Origin: Caballeronia peredens
GTDB lineage: Bacteria > Pseudomonadota > Gammaproteobacteria > Burkholderiales > Burkholderiaceae
Direction of reading: 5' to 3'
Assembly (NCBI GenBank): GCA_001544595.2
Contig: FCOH02000024.1
Location: forward strand, 1 to 64,000
DNA length: 64,000 bases
The notes beneath the pieces were generated by a model that saw only the letters and a program-made list of their open reading frames with translations, did not search any database and had not been told where the DNA came from. Shown here in pieces: positions 25,756-34,491 of the stretch. How positions within the stretch are numbered: the first letter of the stretch is position 1; the number at the start of each line of letters is the position of its first letter. Made by a program: the position numbers and the translations under genes.

Positions 25756-26358
25756 TCAACCGTGAATCACGATGAGCAGCGCCTTGGCGTCAGAACGTCC
25801 GACGTTGCGAATGGCATGCGCTTCGTCCGCCGCATAGCGGGCGGTTTCACCCGCTTTGAGACGACGCGTCGCGCCCGATGCATCGACTTCGATCGAGCCG
25901 TTCAGCACCGTGAGATGTTCGCGCGTTCCCGGTTCATGCGCATTCGACGTCAGCGATGCGCCCGATTGCAGAGTGAGCTCGTACCACTCGAACTTGCCGG
26001 CGAGCTCGATCGGCCCCCAGACACGCAATTGATATCCGCCGTTATCGCCGGTCAATGTCGGAATGTCATGCGGTCCGGCGACCCGGATCGCTTCAACCGG
26101 CCTTTGCTGCGCAAACAGTTGATCGAGGCTGATGCCGAGTGCGTTGGTCAGTCGCCACGCGACTGCAATGGTCGGATTGGCCTTGTCGCGTTCGATTTCC
26201 GACAGCATCGACTTCGAAACGCCTGCAGCGCGCGACAAGTCGTCGAGCGTCAGCTTTCGTTCATTGCGCAGACGCTGAATGACTTCACCGACACGCGGCG
26301 GTGTTGCCCCGGCTCCGGCGAGGTCGCCTGTCTTTCCTTCTGAAGCCATGCTTGCCAT
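25756..26358 (-). CDS. XRE-family regulator with cupin domain
   Basis: 200 residues. The helix-turn-helix is at about 22-78 (LTLDDLSRAAGVSKSMLSEIERDKANPTIAVAWRLTNAL in outline). The C-terminal cupin is at about 125-195 (HEPGTREHLTVLNGSIEVD, LKAGETARYAADEAHAIRN). This class senses small amines or amino-acid-derived ligands and often represses the adjacent catabolic genes. It diverges from kbl-tdh, so it probably controls threonine/glycine breakdown. An internal ATG at 26349 is an alternative start. Confidence 0.9.
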   Translation of the reverse strand: MASMASEGKTGDLAGAGATPPRVGEVIQRLRNERKLTLDDLSRAAGVSKSMLSEIERDKANPTIAVAWRLTNALGISLDQLFAQQRPVEAIRVAGPHDIPTLTGDNGGYQLRVWGPIELAGKFEWYELTLQSGASLTSNAHEPGTREHLTVLNGSIEVDASGATRRLKAGETARYAADEAHAIRNVGRSDAKALLIVIHG

Positions 26359-26400
26359 GAATCCCGCGATCCTTTAGAGTGTTCGGCATATCGGAATTCA

Positions 26401-26416
26401 GTTCGAAATATCGAAC
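26401..26416. promoter_or_regulatory. palindromic operator candidate between XRE gene and kbl
   Basis: GTTCGA-AATA-TCGAAC is a 16-bp inverted repeat 42 bp upstream of the XRE-cupin start. A related ATATCGGAA lies just before it and ATATCGAAC forms its right half. This is the expected place for a dimeric XRE regulator controlling both divergent units. Confidence 0.5.
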
Positions 26417-26524
26417 CTGTCCGATACGATGGATGCACTATAACAGGGCTAGGGGCTCGCGTGCGCGCGCCTGATCGAAAACGGCGTCTGGTTTCCGGCG
26501 GCAGCCTAAAAATAAAGGATTGCG

Positions 26525-27727
26525 ATGAACGACCGATATCTCTCTCATCTGCGCTCGACACTCGACGAGATCCGCGCGGCGGGCTTCTACAAGCATGAAC
26601 GCGTGATCGCGAGCCCGCAGTCCTCGGATATCCGGCTCGCGGACGGCAGCGACGTGCTGAATTTCTGCGCCAACAATTATCTCGGTCTGGCAGACGATCC
26701 TCGCCTTGTCGACGCGGCGAAGGCCGGACTCGACGCCGACGGATTCGGCATGGCGTCGGTTCGTTTCATTTGTGGGACGCAGACCGTACACAAGGAACTG
26801 GAGCGAGCCGTCTCGCAATTCCTCGGAACCGACGACGCGATTCTCTACTCGAGCTGCTTCGACGCGAACGGCGGTCTTTTCGAGACGTTGCTGACTGAAG
26901 AAGACGCAATCATCAGCGATGAACTGAATCACGCCAGCATCATCGACGGCGTGCGACTCTCGAAAGCGAAGCGCCTTCGTTACAAGAACAACGACCTTGC
27001 CGATCTCGAAGCGCGCCTGCAGGAGGCAGATGCCGCCGGCGCGCGCTTCAAGCTGATCGCGACGGATGGCGTGTTCTCGATGGACGGCATCATCGCCGAT
27101 CTCGCCGGCATCTGCGATCTCGCCGACCGTTACGGCGCACTCGTGATGGTCGACGATTCGCACGCCGTGGGCTTCATCGGTGAGAACGGGCGCGGAACGC
27201 CCGAACACTGCGGCGTGCTCGACCGCGTGGATATCATCACCGGGACGCTCGGCAAGGCGCTCGGCGGTGCATCGGGCGGCTATGTCGCGGCGCACCAGGA
27301 AATCATCGACTTGTTGCGCCAGCGCAGCCGACCTTATTTGTTTTCGAATTCCTTGGCGCCGAGCATCGCGACGGCATCGCTGAAGGTGCTCGAATTGCTC
27401 GAGAGCGACGAAGGCGCAACCCTGCGCAAGCGCGTCCGTGAAAACGGCGCGCACATCCGCAAGGCGATGACTTCCCTCGGCTTCAATCTTGTTCCCGGCG
27501 AACATCCGATCATTCCCGTGATGCTCGGCGATGCGCAACTCGCGTCGAAGATGGCCGATGCGCTGCTGAACGAAGGCGTCTACGTGATCGGCTTTTCCTT
27601 TCCCGTCGTGCCGAAAGGACGCGCCCGCATCCGTACGCAGATGAGCGCGGCGCACACGCCGGAGCAAATCGATCGCGCCGTCGATGCATTCGCGCGCGTT
27701 GGCCGATCTCTAGGGGTCATCCGCTGA
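26525..27727 (+). CDS. kbl: glycine C-acetyltransferase (2-amino-3-ketobutyrate CoA ligase)
   Basis: A 400-residue PLP-dependent alpha-oxoamine synthase. Landmarks are NNYLGLADDP, the GFGMASVRFICGTQ loop, VDDSHAVGF (PLP-ring Asp and His), and TLGKALGGASGGY, whose Lys near 240 forms the Schiff base. It converts 2-amino-3-ketobutyrate and CoA to glycine and acetyl-CoA, the second step of threonine catabolism. tdh follows 98 bp downstream, with a parS site in the gap. The full length matches the family. Confidence 0.96.
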   Translation: MNDRYLSHLRSTLDEIRAAGFYKHERVIASPQSSDIRLADGSDVLNFCANNYLGLADDPRLVDAAKAGLDADGFGMASVRFICGTQTVHKELERAVSQFLGTDDAILYSSCFDANGGLFETLLTEEDAIISDELNHASIIDGVRLSKAKRLRYKNNDLADLEARLQEADAAGARFKLIATDGVFSMDGIIADLAGICDLADRYGALVMVDDSHAVGFIGENGRGTPEHCGVLDRVDIITGTLGKALGGASGGYVAAHQEIIDLLRQRSRPYLFSNSLAPSIATASLKVLELLESDEGATLRKRVRENGAHIRKAMTSLGFNLVPGEHPIIPVMLGDAQLASKMADALLNEGVYVIGFSFPVVPKGRARIRTQMSAAHTPEQIDRAVDAFARVGRSLGVIR

Positions 27728-27743
27728 GCGAGCCCCGCCCCGA

Positions 27744-27759
27744 CTTTATGCGCATAAAG
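27744..27759. other. distal parS site between kbl and tdh
   Basis: A perfect CTTTATGCGCATAAAG starts 16 bp after the kbl stop, inside the predicted kbl-tdh operon and about 12 kb from the parS cluster. A ParB-loaded site inside an operon leader may influence tdh transcription. Confidence 0.9.
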
Positions 27760-27825
27760 GCCCGGCGACTACGCGATCCCGCGGCCCCGCGACCATCCAA
27801 CGAAGAAACACCGAGATCAAACGCA

Positions 27826-28857
27826 ATGAAAGCCCTCGCCAAACTTGAACGCGCGCCCGGCCTGACCTTGACGCGCGTGAAGCGTCCCGAAGTCGGCCAT
27901 AACGACGTGCTCATCCGCATCCGCAAGACGGCTATTTGCGGCACCGACATCCATATCTGGAAGTGGGACGAATGGGCTCAGAAGACGATTCCCGTACCGA
28001 TGCACGTCGGGCATGAATACGTCGGTGAGATTGTCGAGATGGGTCAGGAAGTGCGCGGCTTCGCCATCGGCGATCGCGTGTCCGGCGAAGGTCACATCAC
28101 GTGCGGTTTCTGCCGGAACTGTCGTGCCGGACGCCGTCATTTGTGCCGCAATACCGTCGGCGTCGGCGTGAACCGCGAAGGCGCGTTCGCCGAATATCTC
28201 GTGATTCCCGCCTTCAACGCGTTCAAGATTCCGCCCGATATTTCAGACGACCTCGCCGCGATCTTCGATCCCTTCGGTAATGCGACGCACACGGCCCTCT
28301 CGTTCAACCTCGTGGGCGAAGACGTGCTGATCACCGGCGCCGGACCGATCGGTGTGATGGCCGTCGCGATCGCGCGGCACGTCGGCGCACGGAACGTCGT
28401 CGTGACCGATGTGAACGACTATCGCCTCGAACTCGCCCGCAAGATGGGCGCGACGCGCGCTGTCAACGTGGCGAACGAAAACCTGCGCGACGTCATGAGC
28501 GAACTCGGCATGACCGAAGGTTTCGACGTCGGTCTGGAAATGTCCGGCGTGCCGAGCGCGTTCACTGCGATGCTCGAATCGATGAATCACGGCGGCAAGG
28601 TCGCGCTGCTCGGCATTCCGCCCGCGCAAACGGCAATCGACTGGAATCAGGTGATCTTCAAGGGACTCGAGATCAAAGGCATCTACGGGCGCGAGATGTT
28701 CGAAACCTGGTACAAGATGGTCGCGATGCTGCAGAGCGGTCTCGATCTCTCGCCGATCCTCACGCACACCTTTCCCGTCGACGACTATCAGCGCGCTTTC
28801 GATACGATGCTCTCGGGCAACAGCGGCAAAGTCGTGCTCGACTGGACGGCGGCCTGA
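27826..28857 (+). CDS. tdh: L-threonine 3-dehydrogenase
   Basis: A 343-residue zinc-dependent medium-chain dehydrogenase. Catalytic zinc ligands lie in AICGTDIH (Cys near 38) and GHEYVGEIV. Structural zinc cysteines lie in CGFCRNCRAGRRHLC. The NAD fold begins at VLITGAGPIGVMAVAIA. It oxidises threonine to 2-amino-3-ketobutyrate, feeding Kbl. Start 27826 (MKALAKLERAPG) gives the normal length; the upstream ATG is inside the parS site and would add an unrelated leader. Confidence 0.96.
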   Translation: MKALAKLERAPGLTLTRVKRPEVGHNDVLIRIRKTAICGTDIHIWKWDEWAQKTIPVPMHVGHEYVGEIVEMGQEVRGFAIGDRVSGEGHITCGFCRNCRAGRRHLCRNTVGVGVNREGAFAEYLVIPAFNAFKIPPDISDDLAAIFDPFGNATHTALSFNLVGEDVLITGAGPIGVMAVAIARHVGARNVVVTDVNDYRLELARKMGATRAVNVANENLRDVMSELGMTEGFDVGLEMSGVPSAFTAMLESMNHGGKVALLGIPPAQTAIDWNQVIFKGLEIKGIYGREMFETWYKMVAMLQSGLDLSPILTHTFPVDDYQRAFDTMLSGNSGKVVLDWTAA

Positions 28858-28869
28858 GCCGACATCGCG

Positions 28870-29502
28870 TTATTGAGAAGCGGGCGCCTTCGAGAACTCC
28901 GCCTGAATCGCGACGTGAACATCGTCGCCGACTGCCGGATACCACGTCGACAATCCGAATTGCGCGCGGCTGAAATGTCCATCGGCTGAAAAGCCCAGCG
29001 TTTCCTGTTTCGTGAGCGGGTTCACCGCGTGCCCGTTGAAGGTCACATTCAGCGTGACCGGTTTCGTGGTGCCGCGGATCGTCAGATCGCCCGTCAATGT
29101 GCCTTTGTCGTCGCCTGTGCGCTGAAAGCTCGTGCTCACGAAGACAATATTCGGGTAGCGTTCGACGTCGAACATGTCGGGCCCCTTCAGCATGCGATCG
29201 AGCAAGGGCACGTTGGTGTTCACGCTCGCGGCATCGATGGTCGCGCGCACCGAGCTTCCGGACATTCCGTCCGCATTCCAGTCGAGTTGCGCCGTCGTCT
29301 TGTCGAATCGGATGACAAAGCGCGAGTAATGGAAATGATCGACGTCGAAGCTCACGTTCCAGTGATGCGGATCGAGCTGGTAATGCCCCGGCGGCACGCT
29401 CGATTCGCTCGACGACACATGGTGCGTAACCACCTGCAACGGCGTGCAGGCCGTAAACGCGGCAACGAGAAGGGATGAAAACAGAGGCTTCAAAATCTTC
29501 AT
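28870..29502 (-). CDS. YceI-family lipoprotein
   Basis: A 210-residue exported protein. Residues 1-19 form a lipoprotein-type signal ending AAFTAC, with Cys19 as the likely lipidation site. The rest is the YceI lipocalin-like barrel: YQLDPHHWNVSFDVDHFHYSRF, ATIDAASVNTNVPLLDRMLKGPDMFDVERYP, LTIRGTTKPVTLNVTF. YceI proteins bind isoprenoid or other lipophilic molecules in the envelope. Start 29502 is chosen for the signal peptide; the longer frame is not credible. It converges with tdh. Confidence 0.9.
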   Translation of the reverse strand: MKILKPLFSSLLVAAFTACTPLQVVTHHVSSSESSVPPGHYQLDPHHWNVSFDVDHFHYSRFVIRFDKTTAQLDWNADGMSGSSVRATIDAASVNTNVPLLDRMLKGPDMFDVERYPNIVFVSTSFQRTGDDKGTLTGDLTIRGTTKPVTLNVTFNGHAVNPLTKQETLGFSADGHFSRAQFGLSTWYPAVGDDVHVAIQAEFSKAPASQ

Positions 29503-29656
29503 CGCGCAATGCCTCGAATAAAGAAAACAGGAATTCGAGCAGTTTCGCCGAGATCGCAAAAACGTGCGCGTGCCGTCACGTTCCTTTCGCCCAACTACAC
29601 GAGAATGGCGCGATCGGTTAGAGTTCGCCTCGACCTTCATATCAAAAAAAGGCGCC

Positions 29657-30211
29657 ATGGCTCCGCGCGATGGCGGAAAACCTATGCGCTCGTGGCAGTC
29701 CGGCATCCGTACGATTCGACTCTTTCGCGCCCGCTTGCTGACGGTGTCCGCTGTGGCGATGTCGCTGTGGGCGCCCGTTGCGCACGCAAGCTGGTGCGAC
29801 GACGGTCTCTGGGTCGATGCGATGATCGGTTCGCATCACGTCAATCCGGATAAGGAGTTCAAGCAGTTCAATCCGGGGATCGGCCTGGAATGCTGGGTCT
29901 CGCCGCAATGGGCGCTGACGGGTGGCTACTTCCGCAACTCGCTGTCAAAGCCGTCGTTCTATGGCGGCGGCGTCTGGGCACCCGAATTTCTTCACTGGCG
30001 CTTCGTCAGGCTCGCCGCGATGGCCGGCCTCATCTCCGGATACGACTACGGCAACTGGGGCCTCGGCCATAACCATACGGTCGGACCGGTGGCCGCGCCG
30101 CTCATCATGTTCGACTACAAGCGCGTCGGCGCGAACATCATTCTGATTCCGCCGATTCCGTCGGACGATCTGCCGTTCACCATCGGTTTCATGCTCAGAG
30201 TGAAATTCTGA
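29657..30211 (+). CDS. predicted small outer-membrane beta-barrel protein, function unknown
   Basis: About 184 residues. A basic, then hydrophobic N-terminus (RLLTVSAVAMSLWAPVAHA-SWCDDG) looks like a Sec signal. The mature part alternates aromatic-rich strands (LWVDAMIGSHHV, ALTGGYFRNSL, SFYGGGVWAPEF) and ends in ..FMLRVKF, with a C-terminal Phe as in outer-membrane barrels. No family is confidently recognised; a PagP-like or LPS-modifying barrel is possible. Start 29657 has an AAAAGG 4-9 nt upstream; ATG 29684 is an alternative. An isolated iteron begins 4 bp after its stop. Confidence 0.6.
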   Translation: MAPRDGGKPMRSWQSGIRTIRLFRARLLTVSAVAMSLWAPVAHASWCDDGLWVDAMIGSHHVNPDKEFKQFNPGIGLECWVSPQWALTGGYFRNSLSKPSFYGGGVWAPEFLHWRFVRLAAMAGLISGYDYGNWGLGHNHTVGPVAAPLIMFDYKRVGANIILIPPIPSDDLPFTIGFMLRVKF

Positions 30212-30215
30212 GTAA

Positions 30216-30235
30216 TCCTGAATAATCTCACCTTG
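30216..30235 (+). repeat. isolated iteron
   Basis: TCCTGAATAATCTCACCTTG keeps both conserved blocks and the 6-nt gap of the origin iterons, 10 kb from the array. It sits between convergent genes and supplies the stop codon of the MocR gene (AAGGTGA on the minus strand). Confidence 0.7.
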
Positions 30236-31607
30236 CGCTCAACGCTCGTTCGAACCTCGGATCGCCGAGATACGCGACGTTGAAGCGACACCACGGCGAC
30301 ACGTCGTTCGCGTGCGCGGAAAAGATTGTTCCCGGCGCGAGAATCACGTGCTTGTCCAGCATCTCTTTTGCAAAGGCGATGGAATCGTCGCGCCCCGGCA
30401 GCCGCGCCCAGAGATACAGACTCTGATCGCTCACCTTGAAAATGGTCGCGCCGAGACGCGTCAACGCTTCGACGCCCGTGGCCGTCGCGCGCTTGAGGCG
30501 CTCCTGCAAGCGATTCGTGTGACGCAGGAAATGACCATCGCTGACGATGGCGTCGAGCGTGCGCTCGCAATATTCGCTGCTGCTCACGTGCGTCAGCATC
30601 TTCACGTCGGCGAGGTCGCTGGCGAGATCGGCATCGCAGGCGAGGAAGCCCACGCGCAGCGCCGCCGATACCGACTTCGAAAAGCTGCCGACGTAGATGG
30701 TGCGCCGCAGTTGATCCAGCGCGCAGATGCGTGTGGCCGAGCGCGGCTTCAGATCGGCGAGCGCGTCGTTCTCCACGACGATCAGATCGTGCGCCTCCGC
30801 AAGCTGCAAGATGCGATGCGCCTTGGCCGCGCTGATATCCGTCGCGGTCGGATTGTGCCCGACCGATTGCGTGAAAAAGAGCCGCGGACGATGCGCTTTC
30901 AAGCGCTCTTCGAGCGCAGCGATATCCGGACCATCGACGCCACGTGGCACGCCGATGATATTCGCCCCTGACAGCTTCAGCTTGCCGAAGAGCGCGTAAT
31001 AACCGGGATCGTCGACGAGCACGGTGTCTCCCGCGCGCACGAAGTAACGCACGACCATGTCCATCGCCTGATTGGCGCCGTGCGTGAGCACGATCTGCTG
31101 CGGCGCGGCCTCGATTTCATAGCCCGCGAGTTTTTGCTGCAGATGCTGGCGCAACGGCAGATAGCCGAAGCGGCTGCCATAACGAAACAGCGAAGCGACA
31201 CCCGTTCGCACCACGCGCTGATGAAAGTGATCGAGCCGCGTTTCTTCGAGCCAGGCGACAGGCGGAAAGCCTTCGCCGAGATTGAGAAAATCCGGCTTGC
31301 TCTGCAACTGTTCGCGCATGAGCCAGACGGAATCCATCGCGCGGTCGAGCGTGGGAGCGTCTTCATCGTGTTGCTGCGCCTTTGCCACACTCGCGACGTA
31401 AAAGCCCGCACCGCGCCGCGGCTCGATGAGACCGTTCGCCGTCAACATGTCGAACGCGCTGATGACCGTGTTTTTCGAGCATCCGTTCGCCTCAGCGTAT
31501 TCCCTGATCGAAGGGAGTTTGTCCCCCGCGCGCAGCACGCCTTCCGTGATCTGTCTGGCGAGATTGTTCGCGAGTGTCGCCGATAGACTCGGCTTCTCGT
31601 CCCGCAT
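30228..31607 (-). CDS. MocR-type (GntR HTH plus aminotransferase) regulator
   Basis: 459 residues. An N-terminal GntR winged helix (KLPSIREYAEANGCSKNTVISAFDMLTANGLIEPRRGAGFYV) joins a class I aminotransferase-fold domain with VDDPGYYALFGKLKLSGA and YVGSFSKSVSAALRVGF, whose Lys is the PLP site. MocR proteins sense PLP or an amine/aldehyde and regulate the neighbouring operon. The start at 31607 has AGGGAA 7 nt upstream. It diverges from mvaA; repeated GGTACA half-sites fill the gap. The link between a PLP regulator and mevalonate genes is unusual. Confidence 0.92.
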   Translation of the reverse strand: MRDEKPSLSATLANNLARQITEGVLRAGDKLPSIREYAEANGCSKNTVISAFDMLTANGLIEPRRGAGFYVASVAKAQQHDEDAPTLDRAMDSVWLMREQLQSKPDFLNLGEGFPPVAWLEETRLDHFHQRVVRTGVASLFRYGSRFGYLPLRQHLQQKLAGYEIEAAPQQIVLTHGANQAMDMVVRYFVRAGDTVLVDDPGYYALFGKLKLSGANIIGVPRGVDGPDIAALEERLKAHRPRLFFTQSVGHNPTATDISAAKAHRILQLAEAHDLIVVENDALADLKPRSATRICALDQLRRTIYVGSFSKSVSAALRVGFLACDADLASDLADVKMLTHVSSSEYCERTLDAIVSDGHFLRHTNRLQERLKRATATGVEALTRLGATIFKVSDQSLYLWARLPGRDDSIAFAKEMLDKHVILAPGTIFSAHANDVSPWCRFNVAYLGDPRFERALSAR

Positions 31608-31642
31608 CGTGTTTCCCTGTTCTGAAATTGATCGAGCCGTAT

Positions 31643-31696
31643 TGGGTACAGTGCGCGCACTGTTTGTCGAAATTGTACCTTTCAAATGGGTACAGT
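31643..31696. promoter_or_regulatory. MocR operator candidate (repeated GGTACA half-sites)
   Basis: TGGGTACAGT occurs as a direct repeat at 31643-31652 and 31687-31696, 44 bp (four turns) apart. An inverted TGTACC lies at 31674-31679. MocR proteins typically bind direct plus inverted half-sites like this. TATTAT at 31702-31707 may be the -10 of mvaA. Confidence 0.6.
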
Positions 31697-31783
31697 CCGC
31701 CTATTATTCGCCCATCCGGCGCCTCGCTGCAAGCACCGCTGGCAGACACCCAAAACACACATCCAGTCAGTAGAGGAAGACAC

Positions 31784-33067
31784 ATGATCGATTCGAAGTT
31801 GCCGAATTTCCGCGCGATGTCGCCTGCGCAGCGTCTGAGCCACATCGCGCAGGCGGCCGGTCTCGACGATGCCGAGCACGCGCTGCTTGCCCGCCCCGGC
31901 GCGCTGCCGCTCGACACGGCCAACGGCATGATCGAGAACGTGGTCGGCACGTTCGAGCTGCCGATGGCGGTCGCCGGCTATTTCCAGATCAACGGCCGCG
32001 ACGTGCTGGTGCCGATGGCCGTGGAAGAACCGTCGATCGTGGCGGCGGCTTCGTACATGGCGAAGCTCGCGCGCGAGGCCGGCGGCTTCCGCACGTCGAG
32101 CACGGGGCCGCTGATGCGCGCGCAGGTGCAGGTGGTCGGCGTGTCGGATCCGTATGGCGCGCGGCTCGCGATCCTGAAGCATCGCGACGAGCTGATCGAG
32201 ATGGCCAATGCGCGCGACAAGGTGCTGATCGGTCTCGGCGGCGGCTGCCGCGACATCGAAGTGCACGTGTTTCCGGATACGCCGCGCGGCGCGATGATCG
32301 TCGCGCATCTGATCGTCGACGTGCGCGACGCGATGGGCGCGAACACCGTCAACACGATGGCGGAAACGGTCGCGGGCCGCATCGAGGAAATCACGGGCGG
32401 CAAGGTTCGCCTGCGCATCCTGTCGAATCTCGCCGATCTGCGCCTCGCGCGCGCGCAAGTGCGCTACAGCGCCGCGACGCTGCAATCGAAGGAATATTCG
32501 GGCGAGGACGTGATCGCCGGCGTCGTCGATGCGTACCTCTTCGCCGCGATCGATCCGTACCGCGCCGCGACGCACAACAAGGGCATCATGAACGGCATCG
32601 ATCCGGTGATCGTCGCGACGGGGAACGACTGGCGCGCGGTCGAGGCGGGCGCGCATGCGTACGCGAGCCGCGGCGGGCGCTACACGTCGCTGACGACGTG
32701 GGAAGTGGCGAACAACGGCGACCTCGTCGGCACGATCGAAATGCCGATGCCGGTCGGTCTCGTCGGCGGCGCGACCAAGACGCATCCGCTCGCCCGGCTC
32801 GCGCTGAAGATCATGAACGTGAGTTCGGCGCAGGAACTCGGCGAGATCGCGGTCGCGGTCGGGCTCGCGCAGAACATGGGCGCATTGCGCGCGCTTTCGA
32901 CCGAAGGCATCCAGCGCGGCCACATGGCGCTGCACGCGCGCAACATCGCGCTGGCGGCGGGTGCGAGCGGCGCGGACATCGACTGGGTCGTGAAGAAGAT
33001 GGTCGCCGCGCGCAACGTGAGCGTCGACTACGGCATGACGCTTCTGCAAGGACCGCGCGATGAATGA
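31784..33067 (+). CDS. mvaA: hydroxymethylglutaryl-CoA reductase, degradative class II
   Basis: A 427-residue class II HMG-CoA reductase. ENVVGTFELPMAVAGYF (about 51-67), VEEPSIVAAAS with the catalytic Glu, MGANTVNTMAE, and TTHNKGIMNGIDPVI with the catalytic Lys are all present. There is no membrane anchor. In bacteria lacking the mevalonate isoprenoid pathway this class works in reverse, oxidising mevalonate and CoA to HMG-CoA. AGAGGAAG precedes the ATG. The lyase gene overlaps its end by 8 bp, which supports a catabolic role. Confidence 0.94.
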   Translation: MIDSKLPNFRAMSPAQRLSHIAQAAGLDDAEHALLARPGALPLDTANGMIENVVGTFELPMAVAGYFQINGRDVLVPMAVEEPSIVAAASYMAKLAREAGGFRTSSTGPLMRAQVQVVGVSDPYGARLAILKHRDELIEMANARDKVLIGLGGGCRDIEVHVFPDTPRGAMIVAHLIVDVRDAMGANTVNTMAETVAGRIEEITGGKVRLRILSNLADLRLARAQVRYSAATLQSKEYSGEDVIAGVVDAYLFAAIDPYRAATHNKGIMNGIDPVIVATGNDWRAVEAGAHAYASRGGRYTSLTTWEVANNGDLVGTIEMPMPVGLVGGATKTHPLARLALKIMNVSSAQELGEIAVAVGLAQNMGALRALSTEGIQRGHMALHARNIALAAGASGADIDWVVKKMVAARNVSVDYGMTLLQGPRDE

Positions 33068-33998
33068 GTTGCCCAAGCGCGTGCGCATCGTCGAAGTCGG
33101 GCCGCGCGACGGCTTGCAAAACGAGCCGTCGCATGTGTCCGCCGACGTGAAGGCGGCGCTCATCGAACGTTTGATCGATGCGGGCGTGCGCTATGTCGAG
33201 GCGGCCTCGTTCGTCTCGCCGAAATGGGTGCCGCAGATGGCCGATGGCGCACAAGTGCTCGAACGTGTCGCTGTGAAAGCACGCGCGACGGGTACGACGC
33301 TCGCCGCGCTCGTGCCGAACATGAAGGGGCTGGATGCGGCGCTTGCAACGCACGTCGATGAAGTGGCGGTGTTCGCGGCCGCGTCCGAGTCGTTCTCGCA
33401 GAAGAACATCAACTGCTCGATCGACGACAGCATCGCACGCTTCGAGCCGGTGATCGCGGCCGCGCGCGAAGCGAACCTGCGAGTTCGTGGCTATGTGTCG
33501 TGCGTGCTCGGCTGTCCGTTCGAAGGCGAGATCGCGCCGCAAGCCGTTGCGCGCGTCGCGAAGAAACTCTTCGACATGGGCTGCTACGAGATCAGTCTCG
33601 GCGATACCATCGGCGCGGGCACGCCATCGAAAACGCAGGCGATGCTCGATGCGTGCATCGAACACGTTCCCGTCGAAGCGCTGGCCGGCCACTTCCACGA
33701 TACCTGGGGCATGGCCGCCGCCAACGTGCACGCGGCGCTGCAACGCGGCGTCGCGGTATTCGACAGTTCGGTATCCGGCATCGGCGGATGTCCGTATTCG
33801 CCGAGCGCAACGGGTAACGTCGCGACGGAAGACATCGTCTATCTGTGCGAAGGCATGGGCATCGAAACGGGCATCGATCTGAACAGGCTGGCGGAAGCGG
33901 GCGCGTTCATTTCGGCGGCATTGAAGCGCGAAACGTCATCGCGGGCGGCGCGCGCACTGGAGGCGAGACGCCGCCGGCAATTCACGCAGTGCATCTAA
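33060..33998 (+). CDS. mvaB: hydroxymethylglutaryl-CoA lyase
   Basis: A 312-residue DRE-TIM barrel lyase. VEVGPRDGLQNE at the N-terminus carries the catalytic Arg/Asp. GHFHDTWGMA supplies the metal His ligand. SSVSGIGGCPYSPSATGNVATED contains the active-site Cys loop. It cleaves HMG-CoA to acetyl-CoA and acetoacetate. The close relative that cleaves isopropylmalate-type substrates lacks GGCPY. It follows mvaA in one operon, with AAGGA as its ribosome-binding site inside the mvaA end. Confidence 0.95.
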   Translation: MNELPKRVRIVEVGPRDGLQNEPSHVSADVKAALIERLIDAGVRYVEAASFVSPKWVPQMADGAQVLERVAVKARATGTTLAALVPNMKGLDAALATHVDEVAVFAAASESFSQKNINCSIDDSIARFEPVIAAAREANLRVRGYVSCVLGCPFEGEIAPQAVARVAKKLFDMGCYEISLGDTIGAGTPSKTQAMLDACIEHVPVEALAGHFHDTWGMAAANVHAALQRGVAVFDSSVSGIGGCPYSPSATGNVATEDIVYLCEGMGIETGIDLNRLAEAGAFISAALKRETSSRAARALEARRRRQFTQCI

Positions 33999-34020
33999 AA
34001 ACTCCATCAAAGGAGGAGAC

Positions 34021-34491
34021 ATGGAACAGCAACTCGCCGCGCACGATCGCGGCCGCGCGCTTGCGCAAAGCGCCGAAGCAACGGACTACAGGCTCGTCGA
34101 GATCTGGGGCGATACCGTCGACACGCGGCATCTCGCCTGGTCGGTCGTGCTCGGCATCGTCATCAGTTATGGCGCGTTCGCGCTCGCCAATCGCTTGCTC
34201 GCCGCATACGTGCCCGACGCCGCGATGGCCCGCGCCTACGCGATGCTCGTCGGCCTCGCGGGCTGTCTCGTCGCGGGCGCGGTCTGCGCGAAACTCTTCA
34301 GGCCGAAGCGTGAAGTGATCGAGGAAGCGCATGGCGCCGCGGGCCGCGAAGAAGTGTTGCGGCAGCTCGCGAGCGAAGCGGGCGGTCTCGGCCGCGTGGC
34401 GGACCTGCCGCCCGCGGTCGTCGCGGAGATGAAGGAGCTCGGGCTTTACGAGCTTTTTGCCGACTTTGAAAAGCGCGAAGGAGCACGTTGA
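34021..34491 (+). CDS. hypothetical two-helix membrane protein, TctA partner
   Basis: 156 residues. Two membrane helices (about residues 40-62 and 66-92) are followed by a soluble, charged C-terminal tail of about 60 residues. TctB subunits of tripartite tricarboxylate transporters have about four helices, so this is not a normal TctB. Its position and 3-bp overlap with the TctA-like gene suggest it replaces TctB. A very strong AAAGGAGGAG precedes the ATG. No homologous family is recognised with confidence. Confidence 0.75.
   Translation: MEQQLAAHDRGRALAQSAEATDYRLVEIWGDTVDTRHLAWSVVLGIVISYGAFALANRLLAAYVPDAAMARAYAMLVGLAGCLVAGAVCAKLFRPKREVIEEAHGAAGREEVLRQLASEAGGLGRVADLPPAVVAEMKELGLYELFADFEKREGAR

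Noticed and set aside
30430..30438. CTCACCTTG inside the MocR gene, resembling an iteron end
   Set aside because: The yCCyG block at the fixed 6-nt distance is missing.
31682..33163. 493-codon open frame opposite mvaA
   Set aside because: Same antisense effect; Arg/His/Asp-rich sequence with no recognisable domain.
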